Positions 44,266 to 54,593 of a stretch of DNA of 64,000 nucleotides are shown here, piece after piece. The position numbers and the translations under genes were made by a program. This DNA is from Clitopilus passeckerianus. Its lineage: Eukaryota > Basidiomycota > Agaricomycetes > Agaricales > Entolomataceae. The notes under the pieces were generated by a model, which ran no database searches, was not told where the DNA came from, and was given only the letters and a program-made list of their open reading frames with translations. Numbering within the stretch: position 1 is the first letter of the stretch; the number at the start of each line of letters is the position of its first letter. The stretch lies in contig CALYLX010000106.1 of the NCBI GenBank assembly GCA_944990035.1, positions 186,001 through 250,000 of the forward strand, written 5' to 3'.

Positions 44266-44947
44266 GATGCGGCAGGGAGCGGGATATTTGCGGTAAGGAT
44301 CTCGTCCAGTGTGGTCGGCTTTATACCAGCGGTTGCTTGCTAATTACGAATAGGAGTTTTTGACTGGCATGCTTTATGCATGCTGTCATCCCGTTACGTG
44401 GAGCCGAGATAGTGCGGGATTCTCGGAAGCCTTGGCCGCGGTCACTATCTCGCTGCTTGCATTTTTCTGGCGTATATTGACAGTAATCGGGTGCAGGCTT
44501 GTCTTTTGGTCACTGCTGGTCGCGGATGAATGGTTGCTGACGCTCACAATCGTGTTCTGTCGTTGCCGAGGACAATACTGAAGTGGTGCAACGTGCTGGT
44601 CAAGTTAAAAGATTGTTGTTGCCTGTTTTCGAAGCTAGAACCCAGCCAATGTCAAGAAGTTGACAAGAACGGTCGGAGCAGCTGACCGGTCAGCTGCTCC
44701 AGCAGTTGGCTATCCATTGAGATGACCAAATATCGTTTCCGGATCGCTGTGTATGTTGCAATGATGTCTCTCCGAAATGTAGACAGTTCGTGGACTTCTA
44801 GCGTGATTATACCCTTGGACGCATGTTCTAAGTTAGATAACGGAAGATGAATTTCATTTTGTAGGGGACATGACGATGCGTGATACAGTAGATGAGATAA
44901 CAAAGATTCGTAAGAATAAGAACACTAAGAAATCAACCACGAGACAT
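44266..44947. other. Intergenic with a 26-base palindrome
   Basis: Promoter side of the AAA ATPase gene and 3' side of oxygenase copy B, both on the minus strand. The only notable structure is the palindrome at 44675-44700. Confidence 0.5.
44675..44700. repeat. Perfect 26-base palindrome
   Basis: GGAGCAGCTGACC is followed with no spacer by its exact reverse complement GGTCAGCTGCTCC. It contains two CAGCTG E-box cores. It sits about 410 bases upstream of the AAA ATPase start and 250 bases after the oxygenase copy B stop. A dimeric basic helix-loop-helix or zinc-cluster binding site is one reading. Confidence 0.7.
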
Positions 44948-47900
44948 TCAAGGATCATACTACAATCGCCAGTCAGTACAAGGCCACACAAAGCAAAGAG
45001 CCCGATATAACATACCTGGACAACAATCGAACCAGGCCAGGGACTAACAGATCCATTACGTTGGATATAGAAGTCGGTATCAGTTTGATGCACAGTCTGA
45101 GTAAAGTGCTTGAGCTGCCCAGCATTCCCAGGCGCACGACGAATGTTCTTGAGGCTGAACACATTCCTGACAATCTCCGTGATAGTCTGAACAGCAAAGT
45201 TCGTTCCAGGGCAGTTGTGGAAGCCCGCACCGTTGAGGTTGTAGGAGCTTTGTGGCCGAGTGGGGTTGACCGCGAGTGGGTCGGGGAAGTCGTTGGGGTT
45301 GAGATGGGCATTCCTAAAGCTTCCGCGGATACGGTCGCCGGCTTTGATCTGGAGAGCTGGGAGACCTGAGCCTTGGTCGACGGTAGCGTCAACGGTGGCT
45401 TCTCGCCACAAGCCGACGAATTGAGGACGCAGACCTAATCAATGAAGTCAGATTAAGGACTCCAGATAGAACGCGGGGATACTCACGCATAGCCTCGCAA
45501 ACGTATCCTCTCAAAAGCGCAGCACTATTCGCATCCCCGGCCCCCACAAGCTTGACGATATGGTCCCTCTCCTTCGCCCTCTCATCATCAAGGTAGAAGT
45601 TGACGACATTAACAGCACCAGTGGCGAAGTTCGGGCAAGCACCGACCGCAACACCAATAATATTACCGAGAAGCTCGTCAATGGGGCGGCCAGTCTCCAG
45701 CAGTTTGCTCATGAAGGGATAGTGAGGCTTCTTGGCGGGAGGCCAGATGTACCGGCCGACGCCAGCAATCAGGCCCTTGAAGATCGTAGGTGAGGCCATT
45801 GGTGCAATCTCGATGAGCGACTTGGCGATGGAAGCACCGACGATGAGGCCAGCGTCGGTAGCAGCCTCGTGAAGAGCCCAACTGTGCTCAGCATCGTCGA
45901 AGGCTTCGAAAGTGCAGGTAAAGAGGGCGGTGAGCAGATCGAACCACTCGTTCTCAGTGTAGACGCCATTAGGGTTCGATTTGGTCTTCAAGTCGGTTCC
46001 GGTCTGATTCGTGGATTAGTACATTATGGACCCAATAGTTGAGTGTTGGCACTTACCAGCTTCTCAGCGGAGAAGTGCACAGCTGCAACGTTGATGACAT
46101 CCTTGACGATATCGACGAAGTTGCCTTGGGTGTTGGGGAAGGTGATTGACCTCTCGCGGATGAGGGCTTGGATCTTCGCGCCATACCAGGCAATATGCTG
46201 GTTCAAGGACTCGGGATCGGGGAACAATGCGTGGAAGACCATAGCCTTGTCGGTGTCGTGCCTAACAGGACATATTTGGCAAAAGGCGTATCAGGCTTGG
46301 AGGAGATCACTCACTGCTTGGGGTCATCGAACATGAGAATCGAGCCGTAGCCAAATTTCTCGTAGATGTTCTTGAACCTCTGGGAGTCTGAGAAGACGGT
46401 CTTGATGGCTTGGAAGGTGTTGAGGATCACAGGAGGCTTCATGGGAATGGGGCGGTCAAAGCTGTACTTCTTGTCGACACCACGAGCAGTCATGCTCTCC
46501 TTCATGTGCTTGGGAGTGAAGAAGGAGTATGCGGAGTAGACAGAGTTCTAAAAGATCTTATAAGTAAAGTAATGAGCTAAAACGCTATCAACAGGACTTA
46601 CATAGGGGAAGTGACGAGGAAGGTGGCGGAGGATGAGCTTAGGGACTATGAGGAATAAGTCAGGATATATCTCAGCTGTTAAACAGGCCAACTCACTCTC
46701 TCCTCCGGATGCTCCATTGTTGAAGTCACGTTGGCAGTCGTAGAAACCCCATGTTGTCATGTTGGTGGGTGTGAAGTCGCTGGTGTAGAACCTATCACCA
46801 CGAACGAGGGCAATGGCATCACCAAGGACAGCACGCGTGGTGGTGAAACCACAAGCAAATCGGGAACCAGGAGTCAAGGGCATAGTCGACTCGGCCTGGA
46901 GACCAACGTATAGTTCCAAGTTGTCAACATGGCCGTAGAGCTTCCTTGCTGCGCTTGCGATCTCTGGGTCGGGATTCCAGTCCTCAAAAGTCTCGAACTG
47001 CTTCAAGCCGAGGAACTTCCTGAACTCGTTCATGGTACAAACACCCCATTCACGAGCTTGCTCGATGGTCATCATCTCGACTAGTCGGAGGACTGCTGGT
47101 GTCTTGCGGCCACCATAGGAGCCGGCAGGAGCTTCTGTAGCGTTGTAAAGGACGTTGGCGAGGTCATCATCGTTGAAGCGACCGTCAGGGCCACGTTGAA
47201 GGCCAGCAAAGGTGCGCTCAGCAGGGTTGGGGTTGATCTCGGCGAAGACTTTAGCGACAGTGGAAAAGTCGGCAAGAGTATAGTCCTCGAAGGGCTTGTC
47301 ACCGAAGGCAGTGCGGAAGACATTGTTCGTCCATTGTTCATCAACCTCGGAGATGGTTGCGTGCCACTGTATCAAGTTGAGAAGTCATTCTTATACATGG
47401 AGGAGGTTTGACTTACGCGGTAGAGGATGTTGAACTCAACACTGACGTGATTGCCTTGACCACGTGCAACATTGAGGTCCTCGCCTTTGATTTCCTGATA
47501 TTGGAAGAAGTTAAGCACGTACAGCATTCAAAGCACGATAGAGAGCTTACGTCAAAGGCGTTCATGTTCCAGTTGGCGCCCTCCGAAGAACCAAGGAATC
47601 CAGCAACGTAGTCACCCATGATAACGCTCATGAAATGGCCACAGCTTTAATACTAGTCAGAATTGTATGTGATCTTAGTGATGCGGAGACTTACTTGATG
47701 AGCTTAGCAGTCTGGAAGATTTCCTCATCTTGTTGAGCACGCTTAGCCTCATCTTCCGAGGGAGGATCAGACCACTTCTTCTTCTCATTGATCTTCAAGA
47801 TCTTCTCGGCGATGTACTGTTGGACAATAAGTCAGTTGGAGACAAAGAGAAATTGGCAACAAATAGTGAACGTACGTTGTGGTTTCGGCTGAAAAGAACG

Positions 47901-48937
47901 AGAAGAACACTTGCACCGGGAGGCAAGAACAGAAGTCGTTCTTCGGAGAATGTATCGGGGTACAGGAGACCACGTCCGGAGGCTTTGTCTCGGACTTTAT
48001 CTTGAGCAGCTTGGTCTGTGAAAATATAAGAACCCAGAATTCCATGACAAAGCAGAGGTACTCACTGTCACCATATAGAGGGCTCAAGTCGAGGTATGAG
48101 CTGGCATTGTTGACGTTCATGTTCCTGAAATCCGTTCGGAAGAGGGAATGTGTAACGAGGGAGGCATAGGCAAAGATGAAGCTAGACATTCCTCCTTCAT
48201 GGTTGATGCACTGAGATTTGGATGAGCAACCCGTTGAAGCTCGTTAGCAAAGATGCTCACCTCTTTCCTCTTCAAAATAGCATCGTAAATTAGGCCAGCA
48301 TCTGGAAGGGAGGACTTGGGTAAACCAGCTTTGCCTTGGACACTGCGGGCGTAGGTAGTCCCAGCGCGCCCTAGATCGGGGTTCTCCAAGTTGTTTCCGC
48401 CGCCATCTGCGGCCCGGAAACAATATTGTGTGCCAAGGAATGAGGCTGGAGGATGTGGAACAGTGTTATAGAGTGTGTTGATGACGGTATTGTTGAGCTT
48501 CTTGGAAAGGTCGGTGTTGGGGTCAAGCTTCGCTAGGATTCCGAGTCCGGTTGCGAACTACGAGGAAGTTTGTCAGCTATGTAGGTTATAACACAACAAA
48601 GAGGCTTACAGCTAGCTTTCTGTCATCGATAGCCTCTGGATTCTCGATGGCATCAAGGAAAGCAGCCTAACGAGCAGATGAGTTTACAGTAACTGGCAAT
48701 ACCGACGAAGTGACTTACCACGTCGCCGGCCTTGGGCTGGAAGCCACCCTTATCCTTGAATGACTGAATCCGATTCAGCAAGTTGGTGACCTTTGAGTGG
48801 CCTTGGACGTCGTCTGCGGTATCTGTGGTGACCTGCCAGTCATAATAGCCAGTGGGCGCATCTGGAACTGGACGACGAGCAAGGGAGGCAGTGTCAAGGC
48901 CCAGGCCTAGGAGTTGAGAAGCTGAGAAATCCGTCAT
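44948..48937 (-). CDS. ppo: Ppo-type fatty acid oxygenase, copy B
   Basis: Tandem paralogue of copy A with the same architecture: RPVPDAPTGYYDW, HPPASFLGT, GTTYARSVQG, the distal histidine region FAYASLVTHSLFRTD, SSYLDLSPLYGD, LPPGASVLLVLFSRNHN, GDYVAGFLGSSEGANWNMN, Y-R then W-H split by an intron near 47375-47417, FRKFLGLKQFETFEDWNPDP, GFTTTRAVLGDAIALVRGDR, the I-helix region IDELLGNIIGVAVGACPNF, and the heme-cysteine loop NGAGFHNCPGTNF. The short last exon encodes Y-D-P (stop 44948-44950), matching Y-D-A of copy A. The catalytic tyrosine, both histidines and the cysteine are present, so both halves may be active. The two copies differ mostly at the N-terminal exons and linkers, as expected of an old duplication. 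Confidence 0.9.
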
Positions 48938-51900
48938 GTCAGTCGTAGGAAGCCTCGCTGAGAAAGCGGTGGATGTTTGCTCACAATTTCTTGCATCTTA
49001 TATGTGTGGAACTACAGGGGCTTCTGATAGGTGAAACCAAAAGGGCGTAGTGCGGAATGCCATTTTGGATAGAATTCTTCGAGGGGCCGTTCATTCATCC
49101 TGTCTACCGTGTACACGGGATAGGCGGTTCTGTGCAAGCCAATTTTCGTCAAGACGTCAGAACACTGTCACGGCAATCCAGAAGCTCTGGTGCCTCTGGT
49201 ACCCGATGACTGAACTGGCCGGGTTCCCGGGATGATTTCTCGGCCCAATGCCGTCTTACAGGCCTTCGTGTCTTCGAAGTGGCCACAGATTACCGTTGGA
49301 GCAGTGCAAGGTACGAAGATGTCGGAATTTCCCCAGCTGAGAGTGAATGAGCGCTGCAATCCACAATCCCCAGGTCCCGTGTCCCTTCAGATCGTTTTGC
49401 AGACACATTGGTCAGTTTGCATTCAGTCTGGACCTTCTGGATGTTGCACGTCAGGTACCCTTATGGTATGAAAGGACATAGAGTTCTATATCCTGGCCCT
49501 GTGATTGGAGGAAGAAGGAAGTTTACAGTAGCTTAGATAATGAACTTTGAAGTTCGATCAACTCCGTTCCAGATCATATCCTACTACGGCCACCGGTTTC
49601 ATTGAACCCATGATCTTTCGTGCCTTGCCCAGAAATTCGCCGGACAAAGGAAGGCTTTCTCTTCAGTATCACAATGTTGTTCTGCAGAGCAGTAAAGTAC
49701 CAAGTGGCATTTAAAAAGGCGAAGCGTCAACAGCATCAGGCAAGGACTGAGTCGTCGCGGTAATCCAAAACGTTCTAGTAGCCGAATTGCCGACAAGTTG
49801 AAGGCGATGGCAGTCTGGACTCTGAGTCTGTAGTTCCACGAAAACACGGCTCGTAGTAAAGTGCCAGGATCGTGGCTTCCAAGAACCGGTATTCACACCG
49901 GAAAATTCTAGCTGTCCCGACGAGCGATGACATGTGTATGTCGGGAAGGCACCTTCCCTGCAGAGAGAAGCAAGAGCTTGCAATGCTGGTCACTCTTGTG
50001 GCATCCAGCGAAAATTTACCACCTCCACCTCGGGGATTCTCTCAGTCGTCCATGTCCTGGCCGAGACAACGTCTCACTCGGTTAGTTCTTAAGTTTCATC
50101 ACGGGACGTTTCTTGTAGCAGGAATTTCAAGGAATGTATGTTCGCTACCCTGTGGGGGTCATTCAACCTTACCCAGAGTGCTTCTTGTCCAATTAGCGGC
50201 GGCCGGTTTGTAGGCAATGTCAAGCAATGTCGTGATAAGTTTGAACCATCCCCTACCCTTCTTCGGCATTTAATTGATGAAACAGACGTCTGGCTCCTCA
50301 GGCTTTCTGATGTTCTTTCTGGTGTATTCGCAAGTTTTCCACATGGACTTGTGCATGAGGTAACAGCTCAAGTAATTATACCGGTAAGAACTACAGATGA
50401 TAATACGGCATGACATCTGTACTTCTCGTAACGTTGTAATGATCTTCTGTAAAATATACCGCTCACGAGAACAGGAAATGTGAGAAGCGAAGGCGTCAGC
50501 TCGGGCACTGTATGGCAGGTGCTCGGTGACATTACCACAGCTGCGCATTGGCTATTGGGGCTAGAAGTATTGTAATTCGCATGCTAGCCGGTGAGTGCAC
50601 TCAAAATCGACGGAAGTATTTTTCCTGAAAGTTGCAAGGGACAGGAGGAATGATGGAAGTATTTCTGACACTCAGGGGAGATCCAGAGCTTCGTCCCCCG
50701 ACTAGAAGAATGATATACGACCAGAGACAGTTAATGTTCAGGATAGCGGAACCCAGGGCGGGGGCGCCGAGGACGTGGTAGCAATGCAGTATTCCTGCAC
50801 CCCTAGGTTACTTGACGTATTCACATTGGAAGGCATCCAGGTCAACGATGTCATTCGGTATGTGCCAAGACCTCTTTTGGAATGTATCTTCCGGAGAGGG
50901 TCACTCACATAATACGGGACCCACTTATGAGCAGTGGGCAGTAACAATCCCTAGAAGTGAATCACCCGGAGCAAAATCATTATCGAGTGTACCTCGTTAA
51001 GGAACCCGCGGAAGACCTGCTCGGAAGGTAAATCACTCGGGGAGCGTCTACTTGTCAATTAGCGTATGCCAGCACTCTGTAACAAGCTGGATCTACCTCC
51101 AGTGCCTTTTCAGTATCACTTTACTACAATGGAGATGAATGTCTGAATAAGAATCGAGATCAAAACTCACTTTCAAAGAGCATACTAAGTACCGACATCA
51201 TAATCAGACTCGGGAAAAATAGCAGTAATTTAACTAATCGGGAGATTGAAACTGAGTCTAAGGCGGTTTCATGTCCGGGAGGGATGTGCCTTTTGGCCCA
51301 TCCGATGAAGTGTGCTCGATTCATGGTGAAAGAACCAGACAAATCGTGAGAAGGCATCCACAAATAATTTACTTTAACTTCGAGTTCAAGACTTCTATGC
51401 AATTAACCTGCAATTAACCCGATTTGAGGTTCCGAGAGTCCATGTAGAAGCGAGGGTGGTATACAGTTGTATGAAATCGCCATCATACTACCTCAAAGTA
51501 CGGCCCACTTAGGGTGGTAACACACCTCTCTATGCTTGCCGGTGTGCAGCACGATACCAACTTGAACTGGTCGGGACAATGTGGGACGGGCGAAGGTTCA
51601 CGGAGATCTGTGCAAGAAAAACCACTGGCGTAGAGCCAATATAACAGTTGTTTGCGAGCCGCAAGGCTCGGAAGATAGCCGTTCGCGATGGGGAGATTCG
51701 GCCTTCATTGTACCCGGTAAATAACCTCGAGGATAGGGGCGAACAGCTTCCAAGTTGCTCCCCGTGATCTCCGTTGTCCAAAAGGGTGATATGCTATTTG
51801 GCCTTGTTTGCATTGAGGTTCTGGCAGCTCGCTTGATGGAGACGCGTTGGAGCTCTTCGTCCTTCTTTCGACCCTGCTGCATCAAATGAAGTGCTAGTCT

Positions 51901-52298
51901 GACAGCGAAAATGTCACAGATTTGTGCCCCGTAAGGACGAAATCATCGGCACACTTGACCAGCAATGCATACTTGGCCGATTATCTCAACGGGGGTTTCT
52001 TGATGCTCTGAGTCCAGGGCGAGCTTGGTCTGCCGACCTGACGTCCCATGAGCATAGAGCTTCAACGACAAGACTTCTTCAAGTGATCAGGATCATGACA
52101 GGGATCCTTCTATTTGTCTACATGGGGAGCCGAATACTATTTCGTGTGACCCATACCGGGATTCCAATGGTGCCTTTCTAGTTCCCTAAAGGCAAGTAGC
52201 ATTGTTCGTGTCAAGTAATATTACATCTCATGGGGTATATTTGAACCCGACCTGCAGCCTTCATCCTGGGCCCAGCTTCCCACACAACAGGACCCGTT
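48938..52298. other. Long intergenic region without a supported gene
   Basis: Only short frames, none with a domain or a coherent exon chain. The first 150 bases should be the promoter of oxygenase copy B. The last 100 bases before 52299 should be the promoter of the DUF2235 gene. No repeats or element ends were recognised between. Confidence 0.45.
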
Positions 52299-54315
52299 AT
52301 GGCCACCGAAATTGAGAACGTCCCCTCGGGCTTCAGTGACAGAACGGTGCTCGATCCTATCGAGCCCAGTTTCCCTCTCCCGGAGACACCTATCGAGCTG
52401 CCACATATCATTCCCCCTACTCATCGAGCGAGGACCCTCGTTCTTTGCTTCGATGGAACAGGTGACCAGTAAGTCGGGCGCTCAATCCCTTATGGCTGAG
52501 TACTGAAAAGTTCGTTCCACAGATTTGATTCGGACGTAAGGCCAAGCTACATCCTACGGTGTTCCCCGTGTTGACGAAATTGACAGAACTCCAACATCGT
52601 CGAACTCTTCTCAATGTTGAAGAAAGATGATCGTGCCAGGCAGATGGTTTACTATCAGGCTGGAATCGGGACTTACACTTCCCCGCAAATCGCTACTCCC
52701 ATGGCTGCCAAATTCTCCAAGGTACCGACTGGAGTTTCGAATCTTAACTCGATTCTCGAACTAACCTATCACCCATTCTAGGCTATGGACGAAGCAGTTG
52801 CATGGAATCTCGCGGCTCATGTTATGGGTGTGTATTTCTGATCATACAACCCATCTCTCAGCTGACTCCTGAGACAGATGGTTACGAGTTCCTCATGCAA
52901 AATTGTACGTCCACCCTCTTACCGTGCTCCGACTCCAGCTGACACCCCGTTCAGACGAGGCTGGCGATCGTATCTGCATCTTTGGTTTCTCTCGCGGGGC
53001 CTACACGGCTCGCGGTCTTGCAGGAATGATTCACAAAGTTGGCCTACTCCCTGCATGCAACCACCAGCAGGTCCCTTTCGCGTACAAGATGTTCAAGCGT
53101 ACGGATGAGGTTGGCTGGCAGCAATCCAATGCTTTCAAGAAAGCATTCTCTATTGATGTTGATATCGAGTTCATCGGCGTCTGGTTCGTATTCTTACTAC
53201 CTTTCGCTTGATGTCTTCAATTCATATTGGTATGTCTAGGGATACTGTCAATTCAGTCGGCCTCTTCCCCCGTCGTCTCCCCTTCACGACCTCCAATTCC
53301 ATTGTGAAGACGTTCCGCCATGCCATCGCCCTTGATGAGCGACGAGCTAAATTCAAGGCCAACCACTGGAATCAGCCTACACCAAAGGAAGCTACTCTTG
53401 GTGTCAAGTCCAAGCCCAAGGTTGTCGAGACGAGCAGTCCTACTCAAGAGACCTTCCCCGATGGCACAGAAGCCGCCAAACCCAAAGAAAATGGCGTAGA
53501 TCCTGCTGCTAAGCGTCCTATCAAGAACGCTAAACAGAGGGCCTATGAAAGACAGTACTCAGCACATATCGACCGGGTTACTGATATTGACGAGGCAAGT
53601 TGTTTATTGATATCGTTTGAACGCACACTAACACTCGGTGCTGAATAGGTTTGGTTCGCTGGATGTCATTGTGGTACATTGTTTCCCCACCTCATACATA
53701 ACATCTCATTGATTGTTCGTTTTACCAGATGTTGGTGGAGGCTCAGTTGAGAATGGTACCCCGAATACCCTCGCTCGCATTGCTTTGCGCTGGATGATCC
53801 GCGAATGCTTCAAGACCGAAACCGGCATCATGTTCATCACTGACAGCCTTCGCGGGATTGGGCTTGATCCTGCCACCGTCTACCCCTACGTCAAGCCACG
53901 CCCTCCCCGTATTCCTGGAACCGGTGCCACCATCCAGACAATCCCCAAGACACCGCCCAAGGTGCACTATGGCGATTCTGACGACCTTATCACGGTTACC
54001 AAGTCCGAGGAGGAAGAAGAGCACTTTGACGCTCTGTCTCCAATCTACGACCAGCTCTCGCTCAAGTGGCATTGGTGGATCCTCGAAATTATTCCCTTCT
54101 GGCAACGGTGGCAGAAGAGTGATACGACGTGGGAGACGTCGTACATGTGGAATATGGGACATGGTCGGTTTGTCCCGAGGCAGAAGGTTCGGACAAGGGT
54201 GCATCGTAGTGTTTTGACGAGGATGGAAGCAGTGCATGAAAATGGCCAACCTTACACCCCGGCTGCTTCATTTGAGAAGGCGAGGACGTTGGGCACGTTG
54301 GAATGGGTGGATTGA
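52299..54315 (+). CDS. DUF2235 / Tle1-like alpha-beta hydrolase
   Basis: The DUF2235 family includes bacterial Tle1 phospholipase effectors and many uncharacterised fungal proteins. Visible: TLVLCFDGTGDQ, a 13-base exon (52523-52535), NSNIVELFSMLKKDD, VYYQAGIGTY, a 27-base exon (52878-52904), the nucleophile elbow RICIFGFSRGAYTARGLAG (GFSRG is the G-x-S-x-G motif), FIGVWDTVNSVG, a 150-residue charged insert, and WFAGCHCDVGGGSVEN carrying the likely catalytic acid. The C-terminal part ends PAASFEKARTLGTLEWVD. A cytosolic lipase or esterase is likely but the substrate is unknown. Fungal members commonly occur singly, and the neighbours give no functional hint. Confidence 0.88.
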
Positions 54316-54593
54316 ATGGAGACTTATGTATTGTTACCGCTGATGTTTTTAATGCCGTTGAATGAATTTCACGTTTACGCCTATGAACGAAATGTAGTGT
54401 CGTTTCTCAATATGAGGTACTCGGGTCGAAGCCTGCAGTTCGGGTGGTTCTATCAAATGAATCGGCTCGGTTCAATTTCGCAGTCGTAAATCGAGCCCAT
54501 CAGAGTTTATTCTTACCTAAGTTTTTCCCAAGGCTCGGTCCGGTTCACGAAGCAAATCAGTCAGCTCATTACACTCACTCACAGTCTTGCTGC

